Shown here: in pieces, positions 9,565 to 18,615 of the stretch
Layout of the letters: each line of letters begins with the position of its first letter
Position numbering within the stretch: the first letter of the stretch is position 1
Assembly (NCBI RefSeq): GCF_902500215.1
Contig: NZ_CABVOU010000046.1
Span: forward strand, 250,136-314,135
Direction: 5' to 3'
From: Halomonas lysinitropha
GTDB taxonomy: Bacteria > Pseudomonadota > Gammaproteobacteria > Pseudomonadales > Halomonadaceae
Length of the DNA: 64,000 bases
Notes under the pieces: generated by a model
Databases searched by the model: none
Told to the model about the DNA's origin: nothing
What the model saw: the letters and a program-made list of their open reading frames with translations, nothing else
Made by a program: the position numbers and the translations under genes

Positions 9565-10884
9565 TCACTCCGGCGGAGTGAGGTTGTCGTGGCCGGTGGA
9601 GTTGATCGCCACATTGTCCTCGATGCGGATGCCGCCGTGGTCGGCCAGGCGGTTGACGAGCGGCCAGTCGATGTCGCGGCTCGCCGTGCCCTCCCTCAGC
9701 GGTGCCAGCAACATGGGGATCACGTAGAGGCCGGGTTCCATGGTGACCACCATGCCGGCCTCCAGTTCCCGGGTCAGGCGCAGGGCAGGGTCCGTTTCGG
9801 GGGGCGGCAGGGGCCGACCCGCCCCGTCCACCCGGCCGGCCACGTCGTGAACCTGCAGGCCCAGCGAATGGCCCAGGCCATGGGGGCAGAAGGCTCGGGT
9901 GATGCCCTGGGCCACCGCCGCCTCGGGCGAACAGTGCACCAGACCCTGGTCGGCCAGCAGCTGCCCCAGACCCTGGTGCAGCCGCTGGTGCAGGCCGACA
10001 TAGTCGACACCCGGCGCCAGGGCCTCGACCAGCCGGATCTGCAGTGCCCTGAGGCCCTGGATCAGCGGGGCGAAGGCGGGATCGGCGTCGGGCCCGGCCC
10101 AGGTGCGGGTAATGTCGGCACAATAGCCCCGGTAGCGATGGCCGGCGTCGAGCAGCAGGCTGCGCTGCCTGGCGGGGGGAACGGCGTCGTAATGCTGGTA
10201 GTGGAGCACACCGCCATGGGCATTGACCCCCACGATGCTGGCATAGGGCAGCGCCGTTTCGCGCTGGCGGGAGGCTCCCAGGTAGGCGAGCTGAACATCG
10301 AGTTCGGCGCCACCCGCCAGAAAGGTGCGTCGCGCTGCACGATGGCCGGCCATCGCCTGCTGGTTGGCGCCTCGCAGACACTGGATCTCGTAGTCACTCT
10401 TGCGCACCCGGCGCTCGTCCAGTGCGCCCAACAGATCTGTCGGATTGCAGGTAGCGCCGAGCGACTCGGCGAGCGCCACTGATACGTCACCGAGCACCGC
10501 GAAACGGCCGGCCGGCAGGGTGGGCGGGGCGTCGTCGCGGCCCATCTCGACCTCGAAGGCCTCCATCCAGGCCTCGTCGGGCAGGCGGGCAGGCAGGTGC
10601 CAGAAATCGTCCGGGGCATGGACCTTGAGTCTCGGTCGCTCGCCCGGGCGGATCAGCAGCCAGCTGCGCGCCAGATCGGCCTGGCCGGTCCAGTGCATGA
10701 AATGGCCAAAGGCGGCGAAGCTTGCCTCCTGGTCGTCGGCGAAGTGGGGGCGAGGGTGGCCGCTGTAGAGCAGAACCCCATCCAGCCCCAGTTGCGCCAG
10801 AACGTCGCCGTAGGCCTGTTGGAGAGCCACCAGGTGGTCCCGTTGAAGGGAGGCGGTGGACGAGGACGTGTCAGCTCCGGTCAT
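9565..10884 (-). CDS. pepQ: Xaa-Pro dipeptidase PepQ (M24 metallopeptidase)
   Basis: Cleaves Xaa-Pro dipeptides in the cytoplasm; related PepQ proteins also hydrolyse organophosphates. The 439-aa length matches E. coli PepQ. All five dinuclear-metal ligands of the pita-bread fold are present: Asp246 and Asp257 (LLLDAGHRYRGYCADITR), His339 (HGLGHSLGLQVHD), Glu383 (MEPGLY) and Glu422 (GGIRIEDN). Its start overlaps the stop of the upstream LysR gene in ATGA, so the two are translationally coupled. This makes the LysR protein its likely local regulator. Confidence 0.94.
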   Translation of the reverse strand: MTGADTSSSTASLQRDHLVALQQAYGDVLAQLGLDGVLLYSGHPRPHFADDQEASFAAFGHFMHWTGQADLARSWLLIRPGERPRLKVHAPDDFWHLPARLPDEAWMEAFEVEMGRDDAPPTLPAGRFAVLGDVSVALAESLGATCNPTDLLGALDERRVRKSDYEIQCLRGANQQAMAGHRAARRTFLAGGAELDVQLAYLGASRQRETALPYASIVGVNAHGGVLHYQHYDAVPPARQRSLLLDAGHRYRGYCADITRTWAGPDADPAFAPLIQGLRALQIRLVEALAPGVDYVGLHQRLHQGLGQLLADQGLVHCSPEAAVAQGITRAFCPHGLGHSLGLQVHDVAGRVDGAGRPLPPPETDPALRLTRELEAGMVVTMEPGLYVIPMLLAPLREGTASRDIDWPLVNRLADHGGIRIEDNVAINSTGHDNLTPPE

Positions 10885-11831
10885 GGGGGCTCCGTTGATG
10901 AAATGGACATGGGGTAACGCTGAGCCGTGCCGTTGGATAGTGCCTCCCAGAGGGCTTCGAGGGCGGGCTGCGTGTGACCGCGACGGCGGTAGAGACGGAT
11001 CTCCAGGGGAACCTCCCAGCGTGTATCGCCGGCCCGCACAAGCCGGCCGGCGACCAGGTCGCCGCGCACGGTGCGCTCGGGCAGCCAGCCCAGACCATAG
11101 CCCAGGCCGACCAGTTCGCGAATATTACCGCTCTGGATGCTTTCGTGAAGCACCTGGAAGTGGGGTGCTGCAGGCAGGTGTTCCAGGTGGCTGCGCAGCG
11201 CCAGATCGATCAGACCGCGAGGGTGGTAGGCGATCAGCGGTAACGTGCCGCATGACCTGGCTTCCAGATTGAAGCGTGGGCGGCCGTCGGCCTCGGGCAG
11301 CGAGATCGGGATCATCCGCTCCGTGCCCAGGCAGCGGTGTTCGAGTCCCTCGCTCTCGGGCATAAGCGGGCAGGCGCCCTGCGGCCAGTAGCAGAGCACC
11401 AGATCGCACTCCTCGCGGGCCAGGGCCTCGAAAAAGTCGCTGGCCAGCCAGCTGGTGGCTCGCAGGTAGGGCGTCAACGGAGGGGGTGAGGCCCAACCGG
11501 CGAGCCACTGCGGGAGGAATTTCGCCAGCAGACTCTGCGGCGCCGCCAGGCGCAGCTGGCCGGCCTGCTCCTCGGCGAGGTGGACCAAGCGCTGCCGGGT
11601 CGCTGCCACCCGGCGGGTGACCTCCTGGCAGAGGCCGAGAAATTCTTCGCCGGCCGGGGTCAGCGATAGCGGCAGGGTCTGGCGGTTGATCAGGGTAGTG
11701 CCCATCTCCTCCTCGAGCAGTTTGATGCGCCGCGAGAAGGTCGGCTGGGTGACGTTCTGTTCATCCGCCGCGCGGGAGAAATGCCGGGTCCGAGCCAGGG
11801 CGATGAAGTCTTCCAGCCAGCGCAGTTCCAT
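10881..11831 (-). CDS. LysR-family transcriptional regulator
   Basis: A 316-aa regulator with an N-terminal winged helix-turn-helix (residues 1-60; MELRWLEDFIALARTRHFSRAA, then NVTQPTFSRRIKLLEEEMG). A LysR substrate-binding domain follows (about 90-300). Its inducer is unknown. ATG 11831 was chosen because it gives the canonical LysR start; an upstream open frame has no family similarity. It is the first gene of a co-oriented operon with pepQ (ATGA overlap) and yheT. This is unusual because LysR genes are more often divergent from their targets. Confidence 0.9.
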   Translation of the reverse strand: MELRWLEDFIALARTRHFSRAADEQNVTQPTFSRRIKLLEEEMGTTLINRQTLPLSLTPAGEEFLGLCQEVTRRVAATRQRLVHLAEEQAGQLRLAAPQSLLAKFLPQWLAGWASPPPLTPYLRATSWLASDFFEALAREECDLVLCYWPQGACPLMPESEGLEHRCLGTERMIPISLPEADGRPRFNLEARSCGTLPLIAYHPRGLIDLALRSHLEHLPAAPHFQVLHESIQSGNIRELVGLGYGLGWLPERTVRGDLVAGRLVRAGDTRWEVPLEIRLYRRRGHTQPALEALWEALSNGTAQRYPMSISSTEPP

Positions 11832-11895
11832 GTCGCTCCTCGTGGGTACCGGAGCCGTGTGTCGGCCCCGGCATTGTGCCATACCGCAATGGGCA

Positions 11896-12960
11896 TCAGT
11901 CGATGCGCCCCTCTTCCACGGCGTGACAGGCCACCTGGCCCCCATCATCGGTGGCGATCAGGCTCGGGATCTCACGCCGGCAGCGGTCGTTGACGTGGGG
12001 GCAGCGCCCATGGAAGACGCAGCCTGAGGGCAGATCGACCGGCGTGGGCACCTCGCCTTCCAGGCGAATATGCTGGGGTCGGTCGTCCTCGAGACGCGGG
12101 ATGGCCGACATCAAGGCCTGCGTATAGGGGTGTCGCGGTCGGGCGAAGAGCGTCGCCGTCGGTGCTATCTCACAGACCCGCCCGAGATACATCACCGCCA
12201 CCCGGGTACCGAAGTGCTCGACCACCGCCAGGTCATGGGTGATGAACAGGTAGGTCAGATTGCGCTGCTGCTGGGCCTCCATCAGCAGGTTCAGCACCTG
12301 AGCCTGGATCGACACATCCAGCGCCGAGATCGGCTCGTCGGCAACGATGAACTCCGGGTCCACCGCCAGGGCACGGGCGATGGCAATGCGCTGACGCTGC
12401 CCGCCCGAGAACTCGTGGCCATAGCGCCCGCCCCAGTCAGCCGCGATGCCCACCGAAGCCATCACGTCGGCGACCTGCTGCTTGATGCGCTGAGGTGTCC
12501 AGTCCGGATGGTGAAGGCGAATCGGCTCCTCCAGGGTCTGCTGGATGGTCATCCGCGGATTGAGGGAGGCATAGGGATTCTGGAAGATCATCTGCATGCG
12601 ACGGCGGTAGGGCATCAACGCCTTGTGGGAAAGATCGTCGATGCGCTGGCCGTCATAGTGCACCTCACCGGCACTGGGATGGAGCAGGCCCATGACGGTA
12701 CGTGCCACCGTGGACTTGCCGCAGCCGGATTCACCGACCACGCAGAGCGCCTCGCCGCGCTGGATATCCAGGTCAACGCCGTTGATGGCATGCACATGTT
12801 TCTGTTCTCTAACGATCCTGCCACGCTTGAACTTCAACTGCTCGAGGAAATCCCCGGAGAGCGAAAAGCGCTTCACCACGCCGCGGATTTCCAGCAGCGG
12901 GGCCGCCGCGTCGGAGACCTGGGCAGGGGCTTGGGTCTTGGCTTGGGTGGTCGCATTCAT
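11896..12960 (-). CDS. Peptide-type ABC transporter ATP-binding protein (OppF/DppF-like)
   Basis: A 354-aa ATPase of an oligo/dipeptide-family importer. Walker A is GESGCGKST, the signature is SGGQRQRIAIARAL, Walker B is FIVADEP, and the H-loop is in FITHDL. The C-terminal oligopeptide-transporter extension carries the cysteine-containing CVFHGRCPHVNDRC motif, which in relatives can hold an Fe-S cluster. It is the last of five transporter genes; its ATG overlaps the stop of the preceding ATPase gene by one base (TGATG). The LysR gene begins 64 bp downstream on the same strand. Confidence 0.93.
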   Translation of the reverse strand: MNATTQAKTQAPAQVSDAAAPLLEIRGVVKRFSLSGDFLEQLKFKRGRIVREQKHVHAINGVDLDIQRGEALCVVGESGCGKSTVARTVMGLLHPSAGEVHYDGQRIDDLSHKALMPYRRRMQMIFQNPYASLNPRMTIQQTLEEPIRLHHPDWTPQRIKQQVADVMASVGIAADWGGRYGHEFSGGQRQRIAIARALAVDPEFIVADEPISALDVSIQAQVLNLLMEAQQQRNLTYLFITHDLAVVEHFGTRVAVMYLGRVCEIAPTATLFARPRHPYTQALMSAIPRLEDDRPQHIRLEGEVPTPVDLPSGCVFHGRCPHVNDRCRREIPSLIATDDGGQVACHAVEEGRID

Positions 12961-13979
12961 CAGCGAATCTCCTCGGCCGGGATGCGTTCACGCTCGAGCA
13001 TCTCGGCCACCATGTGGCAGGCGACCCGGCAGTTGCCGGAGGTCACGAAGCCGGGAACCTCATCGATACAGGCGCGCCGGGTCGTGCCGTCGGCGCGGTC
13101 GATGAAGCCGCAGCGCGGATGGAAGGCGCAGCCTGTCGGCAGGTTGTCCAGCGAGGGCATGCTGCCGGGGATCTGGTTCAGTCGACTGCCCGGGGTGGCC
13201 ATCTGGGGCAGGGCGTTGATCAACCCCTGGGTATAGGGATGCTGAGGATCGTTGATGATTTCCCGGGTCGGACCCTGCTCGATCACCCGACCGGCGTACA
13301 TCACCAGCATGCGCTGGGTGACCTGGCTGACCACGCCCAGATCGTGGGTGATCAGGATCAGGCCGACGTTGTGCTGCTCGCAGAGCTCCAGCAGCAAGGC
13401 CATGATCTCGGCCTGGATGGTCACATCCAGCGCGGTGGTGGGCTCGTCGGCGATGATGATGTCGGGGTCGAGCAGCAGGGCAATGGCAATGATCACCCGC
13501 TGGCGCATGCCCCCGGAGAGCTCGTGGGGGTACTGGTCGAGGCGTGCCGAAGGCGAGGGGATCTGCACATGCTCGAGCTTGCGCAAGGCGATCGCCCTGG
13601 CTTCCCGGCTCGAGATCCGCCGGTGGGCCTTCAGGCATTCGACCATCTGCTCGCCGATGGAGAGCACCGGGTTCAGGGTCATCATCGGATCCTGGAAGAT
13701 CATCGACATGCGGTGACCGCGCACGTGACGCAGCGCCCGGTCGCTCATCTGGGTCAGGTCTTGGCCGTCGAAATGGATGCTGCCACCGGCGATATAGCCC
13801 GGCTTGGCGATCAGGTTGAGCAGGCTGAAGGCCGCCACCGACTTGCCGGCGCCGGACTCGCCCACGATGCCCAGGCGTTCGCCGCGCTCCAGGCTGAAAC
13901 TGACATCGCGCAATGCCTGAACATCGCCGCGGCGAAGGGCGAAGCGCACATCGAGATGGTTGACGTCGAGGAGTGGCAT
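12960..13979 (-). CDS. Peptide-type ABC transporter ATP-binding protein (OppD/DppD-like)
   Basis: A 339-aa ATPase pairing with the next gene to power the importer. Walker A is GESGAGKS, the Q-loop FQDPMMTLNP, signature SGGMRQRVIIAIAL, Walker B IIIADEPTTALD and H-loop LITHDLG. The family C-terminal motif CAFHPRCGF is followed by RRACIDE. It begins 3 bp after the stop of the DppC-type permease and overlaps the DppF-type gene by one base. This is the usual DppD-DppF arrangement. Confidence 0.93.
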   Translation of the reverse strand: MPLLDVNHLDVRFALRRGDVQALRDVSFSLERGERLGIVGESGAGKSVAAFSLLNLIAKPGYIAGGSIHFDGQDLTQMSDRALRHVRGHRMSMIFQDPMMTLNPVLSIGEQMVECLKAHRRISSREARAIALRKLEHVQIPSPSARLDQYPHELSGGMRQRVIIAIALLLDPDIIIADEPTTALDVTIQAEIMALLLELCEQHNVGLILITHDLGVVSQVTQRMLVMYAGRVIEQGPTREIINDPQHPYTQGLINALPQMATPGSRLNQIPGSMPSLDNLPTGCAFHPRCGFIDRADGTTRRACIDEVPGFVTSGNCRVACHMVAEMLERERIPAEEIR

Positions 13980-13982
13980 GGA

Positions 13983-14927
13983 TCAGCCCTTGTAGAGTCG
14001 CGGATTGAGGACGTCGCGTAGCCAGTCACCCAGCAGGTTGATCACCAGCACCAGCACTACCAGCACCAGGCCGGGGATCAGCGTGATCCACCAGGAGCCC
14101 GACTGCAGGTAGTCGAAACCGGACTTGATCAGCGAGCCCAGCGACGGCTGCGTCTCGGGCATGCCCAGGCCCAGAAAGGAGAGGGCAGCTTCGGCGATGA
14201 TGGCATTGGCCACCTGGACCGTGGAGATGACGAAGATCGGCGAGAGGGTATTGGGCAGAATATGGCGGAACATGATCCGCCGGCTGGTGAAGCCCATCAC
14301 CCGCGCCGCATCAACGTACTCCTTGTGGCGCTCGGCCAGCACCGAGGCGCGCACGGTACGCGCGTACTGGGGCCATTCGGCCAGGCCGATGATCAATACC
14401 AGCAGCGGCACCGCGTAGGCGCTGAAGGTGGCGCCACCGAAGATCGCCTTGACCAGGGCACCCACCACGATGGCCACCATCAGGGTGGAGAATGACAGCT
14501 GGATATCGGCCAGGCGCATCAGGAAGGCATCCACGCGCCCTCCCAGATAGCCGGCGAGCAGCCCGAAGCTGACCCCCAGTATTGCCTGGAGGGCCACCGC
14601 ACCGAAGCCGATGATCAGTGACACTCGGGCGCCATAGAGGATCGTGGAGAGCATGTCACGGCCCTGAGCGTCGGTGCCTACCGGGTAGGCCGGGTCGCTG
14701 CCCTCGATCCAGAAGGGCGGCAGCTCGGAGGACATGATGTCGATTTGCGCCAGGTCATAGGGATTCATGGGCGCCAGCCACGGGGCCAGAACGGCCACGG
14801 CGACCAGGGCAATGAAGACCACAAGACTCAGCTGGGCAACGAGGTCACGCTTGAAACTGTAGAGCAGGTAGGAGCTGCGAAAGCGCGACCAGCGGCTTGC
14901 TACCTGGGGTGTCGTGGTGGTTGTCAT
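13983..14927 (-). CDS. Peptide-type ABC transporter permease (DppC-like)
   Basis: A 314-aa inner-membrane permease with about six transmembrane segments. The first is near residues 30-50 (LVAQLSLVVFIALVAVAVLAPWL), followed by the DppC family N-terminal domain. The EAA coupling loop reads EYVDAARVMGFTSRRIMFRH, and the C-terminus is typical (LLGDWLRDVLNPR). ATG 14927 was chosen because it overlaps the DppB stop in ATGA, showing translational coupling. It forms the channel heterodimer with the DppB-like protein. Confidence 0.92.
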   Translation of the reverse strand: MTTTTTPQVASRWSRFRSSYLLYSFKRDLVAQLSLVVFIALVAVAVLAPWLAPMNPYDLAQIDIMSSELPPFWIEGSDPAYPVGTDAQGRDMLSTILYGARVSLIIGFGAVALQAILGVSFGLLAGYLGGRVDAFLMRLADIQLSFSTLMVAIVVGALVKAIFGGATFSAYAVPLLVLIIGLAEWPQYARTVRASVLAERHKEYVDAARVMGFTSRRIMFRHILPNTLSPIFVISTVQVANAIIAEAALSFLGLGMPETQPSLGSLIKSGFDYLQSGSWWITLIPGLVLVVLVLVINLLGDWLRDVLNPRLYKG

Positions 14928-15970
14928 GCGGGTTTCCCTGTCAGCTTGACGGTGGGATTGACCAGGCCATAGATGAGGTCGACCAGCGTATTGGTGATCA
15001 CGAAGATCAGTCCCACGATCATCAGGTAGGTGATGATCAGCGGCACGTCGGAGCGCTGGATGGCGTTGAGGAACATCAGTCCCATGCCCGGCCACTGGAA
15101 GACCGTCTCGGTGAGGATGGTGTAGGCCACCAGGGTACCGATCTGCACCCCGCCCATGGTGATCACCGGGAGCATGGTGTTCTTCAGGGCATGCAGGAAG
15201 TAGATGCGGCGCAGCGAGATCCCCTTGGCGCGAGCGAATTTCACGTACTCCGACTGCAGGACCTCGAGCATCTCGGCGCGGATCAGGCGGATGAACAGTG
15301 GCAGCATGATCGAGGCCAGGGAGACCGTGGGCAGCACCAGGTAGGTGAGGCCCTCGAGTGAGGCGAAATTGGTGGCCCAGGTACCGAAGACGGGCACTGG
15401 ATCACCACGCCCGTAGGCCGGCATGCCGCCCTCGGTGGTGATCAGGTCGTTGAGCCACGCCCCCCAGCCGGTATCGGCGGGGAAGGGGGACCAGCTCACT
15501 CCGATGGCAAACAGCTGGATCAGCATGATGGCGGTGAGAAAGACCGGGATGGAGATGCCGATGATCGACACTCCCATGAAGAAGCGCGATAGCCAGGCGC
15601 GGGGCCTGATGGCGCTGTAGACGCCGATCGGCACCGAGAGCAGAACGATCAGCAGGGTGGTGGAAAATACCAGTTCCAGCGTTGCCGGGAGGTGGCGCAG
15701 GATCACCTCGGTGGTCGGCTGATTGAAGATGTAGGAGTAGCCGAAATCCAGCTGCAGGGCATTACCCGCAAAGCGCAGATACTGGATCAGGAAAGGGTCG
15801 TTGAGACCCAGCTGCTCGCGCAGAATCTCGCGTTCGCTCTCCGGAACCGACTGGCCGACCATCTGCTGGATGGGGTCGCCCAGGTTGTCCTGGATAGCGA
15901 AGGCAATGACGCTGATGATGAACATCACCAGCAGGGCATGAAAGAGGCGCTTGATCAGGAAGGCGATCAT
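14924..15970 (-). CDS. Peptide-type ABC transporter permease (DppB-like)
   Basis: A 348-aa inner-membrane permease. The N-terminus MIAFLIKRLFHALLVMFIIS is the classic first helix of DppB/OppB proteins. About six helices follow, with the EAA loop (EYVKFARAKGISLRRIYFLH) and the conserved TETVFQWPGMG segment. It lies 106 bp after the substrate-binding-protein gene, with a hairpin in the gap, and overlaps the DppC-like start by 4 bp. Confidence 0.93.
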   Translation of the reverse strand: MIAFLIKRLFHALLVMFIISVIAFAIQDNLGDPIQQMVGQSVPESEREILREQLGLNDPFLIQYLRFAGNALQLDFGYSYIFNQPTTEVILRHLPATLELVFSTTLLIVLLSVPIGVYSAIRPRAWLSRFFMGVSIIGISIPVFLTAIMLIQLFAIGVSWSPFPADTGWGAWLNDLITTEGGMPAYGRGDPVPVFGTWATNFASLEGLTYLVLPTVSLASIMLPLFIRLIRAEMLEVLQSEYVKFARAKGISLRRIYFLHALKNTMLPVITMGGVQIGTLVAYTILTETVFQWPGMGLMFLNAIQRSDVPLIITYLMIVGLIFVITNTLVDLIYGLVNPTVKLTGKPA

Positions 15971-16045
15971 GGCTTGCGTCCGGTGTGCAACACGCGACGA
16001 CGCCCTCGTTGGCCGAGCGCGTCGCAGGGGTCAGGGTTTGGGATG

Positions 16046-16066
16046 GCCGGCCCACGCGGGGCCGGC
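16046..16066 (-). terminator. Intercistronic hairpin between binding-protein and permease genes
   Basis: GCCGGCCC (16046-16053) pairs with GGGCCGGC (16059-16066) around a 5-nt loop. It lies just after the stop of the binding-protein gene (16077 on the minus strand) and before the permease gene. No U-tract follows. Such hairpins commonly stabilise the binding-protein mRNA and reduce read-through into permease genes, giving excess binding protein. Confidence 0.55.
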
Positions 16067-16076
16067 GCGGGGAGGT

Positions 16077-17651
16077 TTACTCTTCCTCGATGACCAGGTC
16101 CCCGAGATAGGGGAAGTTCATCACGTTGAGGATCGGCTCGATATTGACGTTATCCGCCGAGGCCCAGGCCAGGTCCTGCCAGTGCAGGGGCACGACGGCA
16201 GCTTCCTCATACAGGGTCTGCTCGACCTGCTGCAGCATCTGGGCCCGCTTCTCGAGATCGACTTCCAGGTTGGCCTCGGCCACCAGCTTGTCGAGCTCGG
16301 GGTTGCAGTAGTTACCGGCGTTGTACTGGCCGGCGCCGGTATCGGCATCCGGGCAGGCCGTCAGATACTCGTGGAAGTTGGCGCTATCCTCGGTGTCGGA
16401 ATGCCAGCCGATCATCATCATGTCCGCTGCGCGGTCATCGTACTCGCCCCAGTACTGGGCCTTGGGCAGGGTCTTGAGGTCTACCGTGACGTTGATGCGC
16501 GCCAGCATGGCGGCCACCGCCTGAGCGATCTTGGCATCGTTCACGTAGCGGTTGTTGGGCGCCATCATGGAGATCTCGAAGCCGTCTCCATGGCCGGCAT
16601 CCGCCATCAGCTGCTGGGCCTTTTCGAGGTCATGGCGCAGCTCGAGGTCTGCCACATGGCCGGCGTAGCCTTGCGGGGAGAACTGCGCCGCCGGGGTGGC
16701 AAAGCCCTTCATCAGGCGGTCGGCGATGGCCTCCTGATTGACGGCATAGGCGAAGGCCTGGCGCACACGGGGATCCTGGAAGGCGTCGACGCGCTCCTGG
16801 TTCATGTGGAAGAAGATGATCCGCGTGCCGGACATGGTAACCAGCTGGACATCCTCGTCCTCGCGTACCCGGTCCAGGTCGTTGGGCGGCACCGGGGCGA
16901 TGAAGTCCACATCGCCGGAGAGCAGGGCGGCCACGCGGGTGGCGTTCTCGCTGATCGGCGTGTGCACGATACGGTCCACGTTGCCCGGCGATTGCTCGTC
17001 CCAGTAGCCGTCGAAGCGCTCGAATTCCATGCGGTTGCCCTTCTGGTGCTCGACCACCGTGAAGGGGCCGGTACCGGAGAGGTTGGCCGAGGCGAAGGAA
17101 TTACCGTTCTTGACGATCTCGTCCTTGGGGTCACCATCCTCGGCGGTGCCGCTGTAGAACGTGCTGTCCATGGGGAAGATATAGGTGGCGAGGTTGAGCA
17201 GCAGCGGGTACGGGTCGGTGGTCTTGAACTCCACCGTGGTCTCGTCGACTGCCGTGACGCTCTCGATGGGCTCGAAGATCGCCTTGAAGTCCGGGCTGCG
17301 CTTGAGGCGCTCGACGGTCCACACGACGTCCTCGGCGCTGAACGCATTGCCGCTGTGGAATTCCACATCGTCGCGCAGCGTCATGCGCATGGTGGTGTCG
17401 TCGACCTGTTCCCAGGCGGTGGCCAGGCGCGGTTCGAAGGAGAGGTCCTTGTTCCAGCGCACCAGAGGGTCATGCGTCATGTGGGAGAGCTGCAGGATGC
17501 CGCCGGAGAGCTGCTCATGAATGTCCAGCGATACCGGGTCGGCATCATAGGCCATGCGCAGGGTTGTCTCGGCGCTGGCGACGGTGGGCAGCACAGCGGT
17601 GGTCATGGCGGCGCCGATCACGCTCGCCAGCAGGGTCTTCTTGAGAGTCAT
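16077..17651 (-). CDS. Periplasmic peptide-type solute-binding protein (SBP family 5)
   Basis: A 524-aa extracytoplasmic binding protein that delivers the substrate to the ABC importer encoded downstream. A Sec signal peptide occupies about residues 1-27 (MTLKKTLLASVIGAA to VASA). The mature part shows SBP_bac_5 features: AYDADPVSLDIHEQ, LATAWE, LRDDVEFHSGNAFSAEDVVWT and RVRQAFAYAVNQ. ATG 17651 is preferred because GGAA lies about 8 nt upstream; an ATG 12 bp earlier is possible. The exact ligand (dipeptide, oligopeptide or other) cannot be told from sequence. It heads the five-gene operon. Confidence 0.92.
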   Translation of the reverse strand: MTLKKTLLASVIGAAMTTAVLPTVASAETTLRMAYDADPVSLDIHEQLSGGILQLSHMTHDPLVRWNKDLSFEPRLATAWEQVDDTTMRMTLRDDVEFHSGNAFSAEDVVWTVERLKRSPDFKAIFEPIESVTAVDETTVEFKTTDPYPLLLNLATYIFPMDSTFYSGTAEDGDPKDEIVKNGNSFASANLSGTGPFTVVEHQKGNRMEFERFDGYWDEQSPGNVDRIVHTPISENATRVAALLSGDVDFIAPVPPNDLDRVREDEDVQLVTMSGTRIIFFHMNQERVDAFQDPRVRQAFAYAVNQEAIADRLMKGFATPAAQFSPQGYAGHVADLELRHDLEKAQQLMADAGHGDGFEISMMAPNNRYVNDAKIAQAVAAMLARINVTVDLKTLPKAQYWGEYDDRAADMMMIGWHSDTEDSANFHEYLTACPDADTGAGQYNAGNYCNPELDKLVAEANLEVDLEKRAQMLQQVEQTLYEEAAVVPLHWQDLAWASADNVNIEPILNVMNFPYLGDLVIEEE

Positions 17652-17734
17652 GTGTCGTTCCATGCCGGTTGACTTGTTGTTGGTGCGAGACCATGAAGGT
17701 CCAGGTAACAACATAGTGAGACCGGGCACGAAGG

Positions 17735-17750
17735 CACAATCGAAATTGTG
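17735..17750. promoter_or_regulatory. Small perfect palindrome between the binding-protein and carbonic anhydrase genes
   Basis: CACAAT-CGAA-ATTGTG is a perfect 6-bp stem with a 4-nt centre. It lies about 85 bp upstream of the binding-protein start and 49 bp beyond the carbonic anhydrase stop. It could be an operator for the importer or part of the carbonic anhydrase transcript end. Nothing else was recognised in the 147-bp gap. Confidence 0.35.
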
Positions 17751-17798
17751 ACAGCGTTCATGCGCATGGTGAATGAACCCCAGGGTGAGTGGCCTGAC

Positions 17799-18449
17799 TC
17801 AGTCCCCGGTGGGCGCGACGCGATCAATACGATAGAGGGTGGCGACCTGGTCGAGGCCATGGACGCTGCAGTCGAGATCGGAAACCCGGCCGTCACTCAG
17901 ACCATAGACCCAGCCATGGACAGAGAGTGACTGGCCGCGCTGCCAGGCGCGCTGGATGATCTTGGTCCGGCAGAGATTATTGACCTGGGCTTCGACGTTG
18001 AGCTCGCACATGCGGTCGACCTGCTCATCGAGCGGGAGCGCTTCCAGGGCATCACGGTGGAGACTGTACAGCTCGCGGACAGAATGCAGCCAGTAGTCCA
18101 CCATGCCGCACTCGCCGCCGACGACGGCCGCCCGCACGCCGCCGCAGCCATAGTGACCGACCACCATGATGTGACGGACATTCAGCACGTCCACGGCGAA
18201 CTGGACCACCGACAGGGCATTCATGTCGTTGTGGTGGAGCAGGTTGGCAACATTGCGATGGACGAAGACCTCGCCCGGCGGCAGGTCGATGATCTGGTTG
18301 GCCGGTACCCGGGAGTCGGAGCAGCCGATCCAGAGGTACTCGGGGCTCTGCTGGCGGGCCAGGCGTGCGAAGTAGTCCGGATCGTCGCGGCACATCTTCT
18401 CGGCCCAGCTGCGGTTATTGGCCAGCAGTGTCTCGATCTCGCGCTTCAT
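17799..18449 (-). CDS. can: Beta-class carbonic anhydrase
   Basis: Interconverts CO2 and bicarbonate in the cytoplasm. The 216-aa protein has all beta-class zinc-site residues: Cys43 and Asp45 in CSDSR, and His99 and Cys102 in GHYGCGG. It has the same length class as E. coli Can (about 220 aa). It is divergent from glutathione reductase, with 166 bp between the starts. The ATG at 18449 follows GGAGGAT in the minus-strand leader, a good Shine-Dalgarno. Confidence 0.95.
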   Translation of the reverse strand: MKREIETLLANNRSWAEKMCRDDPDYFARLARQQSPEYLWIGCSDSRVPANQIIDLPPGEVFVHRNVANLLHHNDMNALSVVQFAVDVLNVRHIMVVGHYGCGGVRAAVVGGECGMVDYWLHSVRELYSLHRDALEALPLDEQVDRMCELNVEAQVNNLCRTKIIQRAWQRGQSLSVHGWVYGLSDGRVSDLDCSVHGLDQVATLYRIDRVAPTGD

Positions 18450-18615
18450 GCAAATCCTCCGGAAAATTCGACAGGGGTATGAGGCTGTGGCCCCTTTTAA
18501 CCCTGCCTGCCGGGGCGGTCAACTGCTCTCCCGGGGCGTCGTCTCGGCTGGTATGATCCACCTCGAGATTCCCAGGCGGGCCGAGCGCGGCTCGCCCCAT
18601 CGACAGGAGATTTGC

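Noticed and set aside
15951..17672. 573-codon plus-strand open frame opposite the ABC binding-protein gene
   Set aside because: The minus strand encodes a full SBP family 5 protein with signal peptide; the plus frame has shadow composition only.
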